From positions 62,001-126,000 of the forward strand of contig NZ_LUAV01000035.1 in the NCBI RefSeq assembly GCF_002078505.1: a stretch of DNA of 64,000 nt. Direction: 5' to 3'. This DNA is from Ensifer aridi (lineage in GTDB: Bacteria; Pseudomonadota; Alphaproteobacteria; Rhizobiales; Rhizobiaceae). A program made the position numbers and the translations under genes. Under the pieces are notes generated by a model. That model ran no database searches and was not told the DNA's origin. It saw only the letters and a list, made by a program, of their open reading frames with translations. Shown here piece after piece: positions 41,397 through 50,632 of the stretch (its first letter is position 1; every line of letters starts with the position of its first letter).

Positions 41397-42695
41397 ATGG
41401 AGCGTTACCATATAGCTCTTGGATTATTCGGCATCGTGGTGCTGCTGACGGCCTGGATTCCCATGGCCTTTCGTCGGCTGCCGCTTTCCCTTCCCATCTT
41501 TTGCATCGCTATTGGCATATTGGCCGGACAGTCGATCTTCAACCCGATCTCCCAACTGGCCGGTTTCGACAGTCGGCTTGTCATAGAGCGTATGACGGAG
41601 TTTACCCTTATCGTAGCGCTGATGGGCGCCGGCCTGAAGATTGACCGCCGATTGGGCCTCCTTAGCTGGGCTCTCACGTGGCGCCTTCTCGGCATCGCAA
41701 TGCCGGTGGGAATTGCCCTGATGGCGGTCGGCGCCCACTGGATGCTGGGGCTTGGAGCTGCTTCGGCGATCCTTCTTGCCGCTTCACTCGCACCGACGGA
41801 TCCGGTGCTCGCGAGCGACGTACAGGTGGGGCCGCCGCAGACCGGGACGGAGGACGAGGTCCGCTTCACCCTCACATCCGAGGCTGGCTTGAACGACGGC
41901 CTGAGCTTTCCTTTCGTCTATCTGGCGATTGCAATCGCGCTCGCGCCCGACGAGCCGGACTGGTTCACGAACTGGCTCCTCATCGATGTGCTGTGGCGGC
42001 TTCTCGCCGGCATCGTCACGGGGTGGCTCGTCGGGAAGGTGCTTGGTTTCGCGACGTTCCGCCTTCCGAAAAGTGCCGCACTCGTGCGCACCGGCGACGG
42101 CTTCGTCGCAATGGGCATCACTTGCCTTGCCTACAGCTTGACTGAACTCGCGCACGGCTATGGATTCGTGGCCGTCTTCGTGGCAGCGCTTTCCTTCCGC
42201 ACGGTCGAGCGCCATCACGAATTTCACAAGGAGCTTCACGACTTCTCCGAGCAGATCGAAAGGCTGCTGATGATGGTATTTCTCGTCTGCTTCGGGGCGG
42301 CCGTCAGTGTCGGCCAGCTTATTGACGAACTTGATTGGCCCTTGGTCGTATTTGCGCTGTTCGTCATCCTGATCGTTCGGCCGGCTTCCGCCTGGGTAAG
42401 TCTTCCCTCGAGCCTGCCGAAAGGAGAAAGAGCGGCAATCTCGGTGTTCGGGATCCGCGGCATCGGCTCCATCTACTACCTCGCATTTGCAACAGGGATG
42501 GCCAATTTCGAAGAACTCGGCGTGCTCTGGTCTGCGGTTGCCCTGATCGTACTGATTTCCATCGTCATGCATGGGCTGACCGTCACGCCGGCAATGCGCT
42601 CGCTCGATAGGAGGCGTGGAAGTAACAGGCCTGGAGATGAAGGCGACGTTTGGCAGAGTGACTCGACGAATACCCGGAGGTCGAAGAATGGTTAG
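41397..42695 (+). CDS. Na+/H+ antiporter, CPA1 family
   Basis: A 432-residue membrane protein with about 12 hydrophobic segments. Seen: LAPTDPVLASDVQVG (the TDPV motif around residue 142) and EAGLNDGLSFPFVYL with the Asn-Asp pair used for cation binding. The start is uncertain: GTG at 41373 is in frame, while ATG at 41397 begins at the family N-terminus; neither has ideal spacing to a ribosome site. The C-terminal 25 residues are polar. Its stop overlaps that of the GFA gene on the other strand by a few bases. Confidence 0.9.
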   Translation: MERYHIALGLFGIVVLLTAWIPMAFRRLPLSLPIFCIAIGILAGQSIFNPISQLAGFDSRLVIERMTEFTLIVALMGAGLKIDRRLGLLSWALTWRLLGIAMPVGIALMAVGAHWMLGLGAASAILLAASLAPTDPVLASDVQVGPPQTGTEDEVRFTLTSEAGLNDGLSFPFVYLAIAIALAPDEPDWFTNWLLIDVLWRLLAGIVTGWLVGKVLGFATFRLPKSAALVRTGDGFVAMGITCLAYSLTELAHGYGFVAVFVAALSFRTVERHHEFHKELHDFSEQIERLLMMVFLVCFGAAVSVGQLIDELDWPLVVFALFVILIVRPASAWVSLPSSLPKGERAAISVFGIRGIGSIYYLAFATGMANFEELGVLWSAVALIVLISIVMHGLTVTPAMRSLDRRRGSNRPGDEGDVWQSDSTNTRRSKNG

Positions 42696-43084
42696 CCAGC
42701 CCCCTCGGCAGACTGGTCTCGATCTCTGGGATATTGCGGCACCGCGAGAGGTTGGAGCCAGGTCTCGCGTCTGATGACCCAAATTTCGTACTCCGGGACC
42801 AGAGAGGTCGGGGCGTCATCCAGCGAGCCAACGCGGATTTCGGTTTCCTCCTCCCCCGGGTTGAACAGCCGCGATCCGCAAGCGGGGCAAAAGCCGCGGC
42901 CGGCGAATACCTTCACCTCGCCACTGCTCTTGAAAGCCCGTGTGGGCCAGACGGCGAAGGTCGTAAAGGACGAGCCACTTTCCTTTCGGCAGTCCGCGCA
43001 ATGGCAAAGTCCCACACGCAAGGGCTCGCCGCTTACTTCGTAGCGCAGGGCGCCGCACAGGCATCCGCCGGTTCTCGTAACCAT
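42692..43084 (-). CDS. GFA-family zinc protein
   Basis: A 130-residue member of the glutathione-dependent formaldehyde-activating (GFA/CENP-V) family. Zinc-binding cysteines are visible in GGCLCGALRY, LCHCADCRKESGS and GFCPACGSRL. True substrates of most members are unknown. The start at 43084 has AGGAGATTGG upstream; longer in-frame starts reach into the divergent DUF427 gene. It converges on the antiporter gene with overlapping stops. Confidence 0.9.
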   Translation of the reverse strand: MVTRTGGCLCGALRYEVSGEPLRVGLCHCADCRKESGSSFTTFAVWPTRAFKSSGEVKVFAGRGFCPACGSRLFNPGEEETEIRVGSLDDAPTSLVPEYEIWVIRRETWLQPLAVPQYPRDRDQSAEGAG

Positions 43085-43247
43085 GTCCAATCTCCTGCCG
43101 TGACCAGCCCTGTCCCTCGATTTAGGGCAGATGGGCGATCCGAGGAGTCCTTGAAGACGGCGCGCGTGAAGCGGCTGTCGCCCCTTGGGAAAGAAACACA
43201 TGAGCCTTATGTAAGAAACCGGTGCAATCTTCCGAAGGCGATCGCTC

Positions 43248-43622
43248 ATGTCAGACAAGCCGATCAAAATTCCCGGGCCCGATCACCCGATCACCATCAA
43301 TCGCAATCCGGCGCGCGTCGTCGTCAAACTCAACGGCCACGTCGTTGCCGATACGCGCGAGGCGCTGACATTGCGAGAGGCCTCCTACCCGCCGGTGCAG
43401 TACGTCCCCCGCAAGGACGTCGACATGTCGCTGCTTGATCGCACCGACCATTCGACGCATTGCCCTTACAAGGGCGACGCTTCCTATTACAGCATCATCC
43501 CCGGTGGCGAGCGCTCGAAGAACGCCATCTGGACCTATGAAAACCCGCATGCAGCGGTCCGTGAAATCAAGGACCACATGGCGTTCTATCCGGATCGGGT
43601 GGATTCGGTCGAGGAATTGTAG
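43248..43622 (+). CDS. DUF427 protein
   Basis: A 124-residue DUF427 protein. Characteristic segments are NPARVVVKLNGHVVADTREALTL near the start and HCPYKGDASYYS in the middle, where a conserved Cys and Tyr lie. The fold is a small beta barrel; no biochemical role is established that I can name. It is divergent from the GFA gene with 163 bp between them. Confidence 0.9.
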   Translation: MSDKPIKIPGPDHPITINRNPARVVVKLNGHVVADTREALTLREASYPPVQYVPRKDVDMSLLDRTDHSTHCPYKGDASYYSIIPGGERSKNAIWTYENPHAAVREIKDHMAFYPDRVDSVEEL

Positions 43623-43806
43623 CGCCGACGCAGGCGAGTTCCAATCGTGCGACGAACCACGGCTGAAGATGCCAGGTTGCATCCTGTCCAGGCCACGCGT
43701 GGAGCCTGGTTCTTGTCGGGCATTTAAAGGGCACGCCGCACAGATGAAGTGCGGCGTGCCCATGCATAGAAGTCAGCCCGGTAACGAGTGCTTGCCGGCT
43801 TTCGAC

Positions 43807-45033
43807 CTACTCCGCCGGCTGAGGGAGTTCACCGCTTAAATGCTCAGCTCGTTCACCAGCAAGGGTGGGCTGGCCCAAAGCGATCGTCACCACTGTCGCT
43901 GCGCCGGCTACGATCGACACCCAGAAGCCGTTCTGCGCGCCAAAATTGTCCACGACCCAGCCCGATACGAATGCACCAAGCGCCATCCCGATGCCTATTC
44001 CGGTCATCACCCAGGTGACGCCTTCGGTCAGCATTGTCTCCGGCACGCGGCGCTCGATCAATCCAAAGGCCGTGATGAAGGTCGGCGAGATCGCGATGCC
44101 GCTGAGGAAAACGGCGAGCGCGAGCAGCGGTACGGATGTGCCCGCCACCAGGAGCGGCAAGGACGTGAAGGCAAGCACGCTGACGGCGATGAGCAATTGG
44201 CGGTGCAACGGCATTTTTGGATTAAGAGCGCCGAGGATGAGCCCGAGCATGAAAGAACCCACCGCGTAGACGCCGATCACCAGACTTGCTGCACCCGGCT
44301 GCCCGAGCTCCTTGGTGATCGCCACGGCGCTTACCTCCGCCGTTGCAAAGATCGAGCCGACGAATACGAGCGCCAGCGTGATGATCTGTACGGGGCGCTG
44401 ACGGATCGCCGAGCCCTGAATAGCGTGACCCTCCGCAAGCCGCACTTTGGGTTCCGTCGAACGTTGCAGTATGAAAGCCGCAGTTCCCAAGGCAAGGAAC
44501 AGCGTGCTGATCAGCATGCCGGCTTCAGGAAAAAGCGCGACCGCCAACCCCACCGAAAGAGATGCGCCGGCGATATAGACGAGCTCATCGGCAGCGGACT
44601 CGAATGCGAAGGCGGTGTTCAGCTCCGGCCTATTACGGAAAAGCTCCGTCCAGCGAGCACGGACCATGGCCGGAATGCTCGGCATGCTCGCGGCGAGGAA
44701 TGCGGCGGCGAACATCGTCCATTCGGGCCACCTCTGGTTTGCCGCCACGATGAGTGCGAGGAATGACAGGACCGAAACGATCGTGGTCGGCGTGACGACA
44801 GCCGACTGGCCAAAACGATCGACCAGTCTGGATATCTGCGGCGAGACAAGCGCGTTGGCGAGAGCGAAAGTGGCCGAGACGGCGCCTGCGAGCCAATACT
44901 CGCCATGGGTCTGAGATAGCATCGCGACTATCCCGATCGGCGCCATGGCGAGCGGCAGTCTTGCGAAAAAGCCTGCGGACGAAAAGCGTTTGGCGCCGGG
45001 CGCGGCGAAGATTTCCCTGTATGGATTTGACAT
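43807..45033 (-). CDS. MFS efflux transporter
   Basis: A 408-residue major facilitator transporter with about 12 hydrophobic segments. The loop 2-3 motif RLVDRFGQS (around residues 66-74) is the MFS signature. It is divergent from a TetR regulator gene and the gap between carries four copies of a palindromic operator, so expression is almost certainly repressed by that regulator and induced by a ligand, probably the exported compound. The start at 45033 follows AGGAGCGTCGC. Substrate unknown. Confidence 0.93.
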   Translation of the reverse strand: MSNPYREIFAAPGAKRFSSAGFFARLPLAMAPIGIVAMLSQTHGEYWLAGAVSATFALANALVSPQISRLVDRFGQSAVVTPTTIVSVLSFLALIVAANQRWPEWTMFAAAFLAASMPSIPAMVRARWTELFRNRPELNTAFAFESAADELVYIAGASLSVGLAVALFPEAGMLISTLFLALGTAAFILQRSTEPKVRLAEGHAIQGSAIRQRPVQIITLALVFVGSIFATAEVSAVAITKELGQPGAASLVIGVYAVGSFMLGLILGALNPKMPLHRQLLIAVSVLAFTSLPLLVAGTSVPLLALAVFLSGIAISPTFITAFGLIERRVPETMLTEGVTWVMTGIGIGMALGAFVSGWVVDNFGAQNGFWVSIVAGAATVVTIALGQPTLAGERAEHLSGELPQPAE

Positions 45034-45067
45034 GCGACGCTCCTTTAAGACTTGGACGTGCTTCCCA

Positions 45068-45157
45068 CATACGTGGCGTATGTGAATGGGTAATTGCATA
45101 CGTCGCGTATGTCAAATAAAATACGTCGCGTATGCGAAAAAGCATACGCGACGTATG
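45068..45157. promoter_or_regulatory. Four tandem palindromic operators between MFS and TetR genes
   Basis: Four 15-bp copies of CATACG-N3-CGTATG lie at 45068-45082, 45097-45111, 45120-45134 (first base A) and 45143-45157. Centre-to-centre spacing is 29, 23 and 23 bp. This is a dense cluster for a TetR operator and fits shared control of both divergent genes. Confidence 0.88.
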
Positions 45158-45171
45158 CGGAAAGGAAGTCG

Positions 45172-45783
45172 ATGGCCAAGCCACGCAAGGAAATGATCGC
45201 CGAGACTCGGGCCAAGCTGATTGCAGCCGCGCGCCGGGCATTCGGAACCATCGGTTATGCGGAGGCCTCGATGGATGATTTCACCGCCGAGGCCGGCCTC
45301 ACGCGCGGTGCGCTCTATCACCACTTCGGCGACAAGAGGGGCCTGCTGCAGGCGGTGATCCAGGAGATAGACGCCGAAATGACGGAGCGGTTGAACAGGG
45401 TGTCAGCCGACGCGCCGACCCGATGGCAAGGCTTCGTCGAGGAGAACGTCGCCTATGTCGAGATGGCTCTCGAGCCGGAGATCCAGCGCATCATGTTTCG
45501 AGACGGCCCTTCCGTTCTCGGCGATCCGTCGACATGGCCCAACGCCAATGGCTGCATTGCCGCTGTTGCGCGAACCATCAGCGCGCTCAAGTCCGAGGGG
45601 GCTATTGCAGACATCGATCCCGAGGCGGGCGCTCGGCTCATTGTTGCGGCGAGCAGCGGCGCTGCGCAATGGATCGCCAATTCCGAGGATCCGAAGGAAA
45701 CGTCCAGGAGAGCCGTGGACGGCTTCCGTACCCTGCTCGAAGGTCTACGCGCCCATGAAGACGAAATCCGCCGCGCCGTCTGA
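45172..45783 (+). CDS. TetR-family repressor
   Basis: A 203-residue TetR regulator. The HTH is around residues 28-58 (MDDFTAEAGLTRGALYHHFGDK) with the usual YHHF recognition helix end, followed by a helical ligand domain. The start at 45172 follows AAAGGAAG; an in-frame ATG at 45094 would begin inside the operator array and is rejected. It should bind the four palindromes just upstream and repress itself and the divergent MFS gene. Confidence 0.95.
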   Translation: MAKPRKEMIAETRAKLIAAARRAFGTIGYAEASMDDFTAEAGLTRGALYHHFGDKRGLLQAVIQEIDAEMTERLNRVSADAPTRWQGFVEENVAYVEMALEPEIQRIMFRDGPSVLGDPSTWPNANGCIAAVARTISALKSEGAIADIDPEAGARLIVAASSGAAQWIANSEDPKETSRRAVDGFRTLLEGLRAHEDEIRRAV

Positions 45784-45820
45784 GGTCAGGCTGGCGAAGG
45801 GCGGCAGCGAGTCGGCACAT

Positions 45821-47722
45821 CTAAATGATGACCTGTTCTCCGAGCTCGACCACACGATTTGCGGGCAGGTGGAAGTAGTCGGTCGGATCGATCGCCGAGT
45901 CCGCCATTGCGATGAACAGCTTATCCTGCCACCTCGGCAAGCCCGACTGAGGGTCTGCAACCAGCTTGCGCCGACCGAGATAGAAGGAGGTGGTCATGAT
46001 CTCGAATTTGAACCCCTCCTTCCGGCAATGTGCGAGCGCCTGCGAGACATTTTGGTCGTCCATGAAGCCGAACCGCAGCTCCAGTCTGCTGAAGCGGTTG
46101 GAGAGCTTTGTCAGCGTATAACGGTCTTTTTCCGGGACATAAGGCACTCTGGCGGTCTTGATGGTCAGAATGACATTGTGCTCATGCAGCACATGATTGT
46201 GTTTGATGTTGTGCAGGAGAACCGCTGGAGTGGTGTCGGGAGTTGCGGTCAGGAAGATTGCGGTTCCCGGTACGACAACGGGAGCATGCTCGGACTTTCG
46301 CTCCACCGCGGCTATGAACTGATCGAGCGGGATTTCGTGGCGGGCCGTCTTCTCGCGCAGGAGCCTGACGCCTTTGCGCCAGGTCCACATCAGCGTCATC
46401 ACGGTGCCAGCGAAGAGGATGGGCACGTAGCCACCGTGGTGGATCTTGAAGAGGTTGGCGCCGAGAAAAATCAGTTCGAGCAGGAACAGAGGAAGCAGGA
46501 ATGCGGTCGCCGCCCAGGCAGACCAGCTCCAGAGATAGCGCACGAAGGCGAAGGCGAGAATTGTGTCGATCAGCATGGCGCCGGTGATCGATATGCCGTA
46601 GGCCGGGGCAAGGGATTCGGAACTGCCGAATACGAACATGAGAACAAGAACGCCGATCAACAGCGCAGTGTTGATCAATGGCAGATAGATCTGTCCCGTT
46701 TGCGTTTCCGAGGTGTAGCAGATCTCGAATCTTGGCAGGAAGCCGAGGTGGATCGCTTGCCGCACGAGCGAAAACGCTCCGGTGATCACTGACTGGCTGG
46801 CGATGATCGTTGCGGCAGTGGCAAGGATCACCACCGGCAACAGGGCCCAGCTCGGGAACATTAGGAAGAATGGGTCGGAGATGGCCTCGGGATGCGACAG
46901 CACCATCGCACCTTGTCCGAGATAGTTCAGGGCCAGAGCCGGAAACACGATTGCAAACCAGGCCGCCTGGATCGGTTGACGGCCGAAGTGGCCAAGATCG
47001 GCATAAAGCGCCTCGGCTCCCGTCACCGTGAGGAAGACGGCGCCGAGCACGATGAAGCCGATGAGACCGGCATTCCACAAAAAGGTAACTGCGTGAACGG
47101 GGTTGAATGCCGCGAGGATTGCCAGATCGTCACCAATATGGGCGACGCCGGCGGCTCCCATCACCAAAAACCAGATGAGAGTGATCGGGCCGAAGAAGCT
47201 CGACACGGCTCCCGTGCCGCGGGACTGCACTGCAAACAGCAGCACCATGATGGCGGCCGAGATCGGCAGGACGTAATCGTGAAAGGCCGGCGTGACGAGC
47301 TTCAGTCCCTCGACAGCCGAGAGCACGGAAAGCGCCGGCGTGATCATCGCATCGCCGATGAAAAGGGCGGCGCCCAGGATACCTGCTACGAACATGGCCG
47401 TCGTATAGCGCGGAGCCCTTTTCATGAGCAGGGCAAGCAGCGACAGCGTGCCGCCCTCGCCATCATTGTCGGCTCGAAGCAGGAAGAGGACGTATTTGCA
47501 GGTGACGATCATCGTCAGCGTCCAGATCATCAGCGAGATGAGCCCGACGACTTCTTCGCGCGCGACGCCGCCTTCCGAAAACGGGCGAAGCGCCTCACGG
47601 AAGGCGTAGAGCGGACTTGTCCCGATATCGCCGTAGACGACGCCCACCGATCCGAGGGTGAGTACCAGGAACTGGCGCAGATTATTCGCCTGTGCCGGCG
47701 CATGGTCGAGGGAGGTGGTCAT
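45821..47722 (-). CDS. kup: Low-affinity K+ uptake protein
   Basis: A 633-residue potassium transporter of the KUP/HAK/KT family, with about 12 transmembrane segments in residues 15-450 and a cytoplasmic C-terminal domain. The conserved opening GSVGVVYGDIGTSPLYAF is intact. Kup imports K+ with protons, important under osmotic or acid stress, which fits the ectoine genes elsewhere in the window. The start at 47722 is chosen because GGGAGAACCC-type sequence precedes it and homology begins about 15 residues in. It converges on the TetR gene with a 37-bp gap. Confidence 0.97.
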   Translation of the reverse strand: MTTSLDHAPAQANNLRQFLVLTLGSVGVVYGDIGTSPLYAFREALRPFSEGGVAREEVVGLISLMIWTLTMIVTCKYVLFLLRADNDGEGGTLSLLALLMKRAPRYTTAMFVAGILGAALFIGDAMITPALSVLSAVEGLKLVTPAFHDYVLPISAAIMVLLFAVQSRGTGAVSSFFGPITLIWFLVMGAAGVAHIGDDLAILAAFNPVHAVTFLWNAGLIGFIVLGAVFLTVTGAEALYADLGHFGRQPIQAAWFAIVFPALALNYLGQGAMVLSHPEAISDPFFLMFPSWALLPVVILATAATIIASQSVITGAFSLVRQAIHLGFLPRFEICYTSETQTGQIYLPLINTALLIGVLVLMFVFGSSESLAPAYGISITGAMLIDTILAFAFVRYLWSWSAWAATAFLLPLFLLELIFLGANLFKIHHGGYVPILFAGTVMTLMWTWRKGVRLLREKTARHEIPLDQFIAAVERKSEHAPVVVPGTAIFLTATPDTTPAVLLHNIKHNHVLHEHNVILTIKTARVPYVPEKDRYTLTKLSNRFSRLELRFGFMDDQNVSQALAHCRKEGFKFEIMTTSFYLGRRKLVADPQSGLPRWQDKLFIAMADSAIDPTDYFHLPANRVVELGEQVII

Positions 47723-47905
47723 GGGTTCTCCCCGAATGGTGGACCCCGATGGGCATACGACTGTGCTTTTCAAGTGTCAAATAGGGGCATGTAAAAGATC
47801 TCTGCAAAGAACGCCTGCAACCCGAGGAAGTTTCCGAGTCTCGTGAAGTCGGCAGGCCGCTGACATGGGGATAGCCGATTGCCGGCGCATCTTCGGCTGG
47901 TCACC

Positions 47906-47930
47906 GGAACTCGCCCCGCAAAGGCGCGTT
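47906..47930 (+). promoter_or_regulatory. RpoE2(EcfG)-like promoter
   Basis: GGAAC (47906-47910), 17 bases, GTT (47928-47930). It lies 31 bases before the ATG at 47961 and inside the longer in-frame extension, which supports 47961 as the real start. Confidence 0.7.
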
Positions 47931-47960
47931 ATGGGAGAACCGCATCCGTCGAGGTTCGCC

Positions 47961-49484
47961 ATGAATGCCGGGAAGGAACGTAGCCGCTCGCTTTGGATGG
48001 AGCACCCGATGGACTTCGACGGTCCACCACTGGCGGGCGATCTGACAACGGAAATACTGGTCATCGGTTCTGGAATCGCCGGTGTTTCATGTGCTTACGA
48101 ATTGGTCCGTTCGGGCCATCAGGTAGCAGTCGTAGACCGCGGACCTGTCGGCCGCGGCATGACCGCGCGTACCAGCGCTCACCTGGCCTTCGAACTCGAC
48201 GACTATTTCGAAGAGCTGCGTTCGCTGCGCGGAGCGGATGCATGCAGGCAATATTATGAAAGCCAGTGCGCGGCTGTGGATCGCATCGAGGAGATTTGTC
48301 GCCAGGAAGCGATCGACTGCGATTTTGCACGGATCGATGGTTATTTCGTTCCGGCGGAAGAGAAGGATGCCGAATATCTGCGCAAGGAGCTGAACGCAGC
48401 CCGCGCCGCAGGCTTCGCAGACGCGGAATGGGTCGACAACGGCCCGGGCGCCTGGCGCTCCGGCCCGGCTCTCCGCTTTCCGCGCCAGGGTCGATTCCAT
48501 CCGCTGAAGTATCTCGACGGGCTCGTCGGAAGTCTGCATCGCCGCGGTGCCGCACTCTATCCTGAAACTCCGATCGTCGGCTTGGATGAAAAGGATCATC
48601 AGGTGCACGCCAGGACCGGCACCGGCGGGACCATCACGGCCGCCAGGGTTGTGGTGGCGACCAATTCGCCGTTTCACCTTCGTATTCCCATCCACACGAA
48701 ACAGGCCCCCTACCGCACCTATGTGATCGCCGGCCCCATTGCGAAGGGCGCGGCCCCGGACGCGCTCATCTGGGACACCCTGGAGCCGGGCTATCACTAT
48801 GTTCGTGTTCAGCCGGGAAGTGACGAGGACACGCTCATCATCGGCGGTGAGGATCACAAGACCGGCGAGGCGGACGACATGGATGAGCGCCTGGCCCGGC
48901 TTGAGGCCTGGGCGCGGGAGCGCTTTGCGGAGCTCGGCCCGATCAGCCACAGGTGGTCCGGACAGGTGTTCGAGCCCTCGGATTACGTGCCGTTCATTGG
49001 GAGAAGCCCGGGATACGACCAGGTCTACGTCATTACCGGGGACAGTGGAGAAGGCCTCACCACGGGAGTGGCCGGAGCACTGCTGATCCGGGACCTGATC
49101 GACGACGGTGTCAGCCCTTGGGCCGACGTCTACGACCCCGGTCGCTTGATGCTGCGCGGCGCCATCGAGTTCGCAAGGGAGAATGTGGACGCTGCGAAGC
49201 ACTGGGCGGCGCGTCTTGGCGGCGGCGAGGTTGCTTCGCTCAATGACATCCGTCCCGGCGAAGGGGCCCTTGTGAAGCTCGACGGCAAAATGACTGCCGC
49301 CTTCCGAACCGAAGAGGGCGATCTCAAACTATGCAGCGCGAGCTGCACCCATATGGGCTGCGTCGTGCGCTGGAACCGCTTCGAACAGTGTTGGGATTGC
49401 CCCTGCCATGGATCCCACTTTTCCCCGGACGGCGAACCATTGCAGGGTCCTGCCTTCAAGCCGCTTTCGAAGGTCGAGCGCTGA
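47961..49484 (+). CDS. FAD-dependent oxidoreductase with C-terminal Rieske domain
   Basis: A 507-residue fusion. The N-terminal DAO-type FAD domain (about residues 25-390) has the dinucleotide motif VIGSGIAGVSCAYELVRSG and a C-terminal FAD segment ITGDSGEGLTTG. Residues about 420-507 form a Rieske [2Fe-2S] domain with ligands Cys and His in CTHMGC and Cys and His in CPCHGSHF. Such fusions pass electrons between the flavin and the iron-sulphur centre, but no substrate is established. GAGG lies 6-9 bases before the ATG. The RpoE2-like promoter upstream predicts induction by general stress. Confidence 0.93.
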   Translation: MNAGKERSRSLWMEHPMDFDGPPLAGDLTTEILVIGSGIAGVSCAYELVRSGHQVAVVDRGPVGRGMTARTSAHLAFELDDYFEELRSLRGADACRQYYESQCAAVDRIEEICRQEAIDCDFARIDGYFVPAEEKDAEYLRKELNAARAAGFADAEWVDNGPGAWRSGPALRFPRQGRFHPLKYLDGLVGSLHRRGAALYPETPIVGLDEKDHQVHARTGTGGTITAARVVVATNSPFHLRIPIHTKQAPYRTYVIAGPIAKGAAPDALIWDTLEPGYHYVRVQPGSDEDTLIIGGEDHKTGEADDMDERLARLEAWARERFAELGPISHRWSGQVFEPSDYVPFIGRSPGYDQVYVITGDSGEGLTTGVAGALLIRDLIDDGVSPWADVYDPGRLMLRGAIEFARENVDAAKHWAARLGGGEVASLNDIRPGEGALVKLDGKMTAAFRTEEGDLKLCSASCTHMGCVVRWNRFEQCWDCPCHGSHFSPDGEPLQGPAFKPLSKVER

Positions 49485-49532
49485 CCCCCGGCCCTCGGCC
49501 GCATACGTCCGATCCGGGGCGATGACACCACG

Positions 49533-50318
49533 TCATTGATGATGACCGCCTGCGTCGCGCGGCCTGTTCTCCGAATCCTCCGGCACGCCGGCAGGCGGGC
49601 GGTCTCCGCGCGCGCGACGGAATGTGCCCGGGATGCTGGCGATCAGCACGGCGAGGACGGCGGTGACGAAGATCCCGTCGAATGTCCCGGCGCCGCCGAT
49701 CGAGGCGACCGGCGCCCCCAGCTCTTGCAGACTGTCGAGGTTGAGCAAATCGGCTCCGATGAGTGTGCCGAGGCTGCCGCCGATATAGGCGAGCGGAGCG
49801 GCATGTTGCCGCGACAGCAACAGGGCGACGATCCCTGTAGTAATGGCGGGAGCGAGAATGGGCAGGGCAATGCCGAGGCCGGGTACCGGCCGGGCGAGCG
49901 CGTGGCACACCGCAGCCACGGCCACCGTAGCGAGCAGGCCGCGGCCCCATAGGCCGTTTCTGGCGAGCAGATAGATGGACATCAGGCTGGGGATCAGTGC
50001 GCCGCCGACGTTCACGGCGATCACGGTTCCGGGCCAATCGACGACCACCGGCACGACATATTGCATGCCGAAATAATCGACCACCTGTCCCGAAAGGACG
50101 GGCTGCCCCGGCAATTCCGCCAGAGGGAGATTGAGATAGCTGCCGAGCAGCGATGCGAGGAGAATGAGAAGGGCGGCGCGGGCGCTGATGCCAAGGCGGG
50201 TATAAGCGTATTGCAAAACCCCGATCTGAATCAGCGCGACCAGCAAGACAAACAGCAGCGCCAAGGCGGAGAAGAGAGGAGCAGGAAGCGGCAGGTAATG
50301 GAACTGGCTGAATCGCAT
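49533..50318 (-). CDS. DUF1614 membrane protein
   Basis: A 261-residue membrane protein of the DUF1614 family with about seven hydrophobic segments and a conserved stretch GGALIPSLMSIYLL, followed later by GGSLGTLIGADLLNL and GGAGTFDGIF. No transport or enzyme function is known to me. It stands alone, divergent from the DUF4142 gene with 314 bp between. Confidence 0.88.
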   Translation of the reverse strand: MRFSQFHYLPLPAPLFSALALLFVLLVALIQIGVLQYAYTRLGISARAALLILLASLLGSYLNLPLAELPGQPVLSGQVVDYFGMQYVVPVVVDWPGTVIAVNVGGALIPSLMSIYLLARNGLWGRGLLATVAVAAVCHALARPVPGLGIALPILAPAITTGIVALLLSRQHAAPLAYIGGSLGTLIGADLLNLDSLQELGAPVASIGGAGTFDGIFVTAVLAVLIASIPGTFRRARGDRPPAGVPEDSENRPRDAGGHHQ

Positions 50319-50585
50319 TGATCCCTCCGCGAATTTCCTTGCGGCCGAGGGCTCGGGGAACGGACGCGCGTTCCAGAACCATCTTGAGCAGCGGCGTGGA
50401 TTGCAGCCGCCGATATAGCGGGAAGCATCGGGGCAAGCGGTCGCGAGGTCTAGTGCTATTTCAACAGCTTACGAAGATTTAATCTCTCCTGCGGCGGGCG
50501 TTCCGGTTCGTCCCGACTTCGACGCGCCCGAATAGAGTCGTCTCTTCAGACCGTTGCGGTCGCTCCAACACCATCCTGAAGTGCC
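50319..50585. other. Intergenic region upstream of DUF1614 and DUF4142 genes
   Basis: It should hold the DUF1614 promoter on the minus strand. A GGAAC-containing element in the other direction belongs to the DUF4142 gene and is listed next. I see nothing else. Confidence 0.4.
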
Positions 50586-50610
50586 GGAACGATAAGTCGA
50601 GCCGCTGGTT
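50586..50610 (+). promoter_or_regulatory. RpoE2(EcfG)-like promoter
   Basis: GGAAC (50586-50590), 17 bases, GTT (50608-50610), with the DUF4142 start 23 bases downstream. Confidence 0.7.
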
Positions 50611-50632
50611 GGGTTGCGCTCGGAGGTGCGTC

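Noticed and set aside
45068..45157. Four short repeats as a CRISPR array
   Set aside because: The 15-bp palindromes are too short and the spacers of 8-14 bp are far below CRISPR size; no cas genes are nearby.
45094..45171. Upstream start for the TetR gene at 45094
   Set aside because: It would translate the operator palindromes; the ATG at 45172 has a good ribosome site and begins the family homology.
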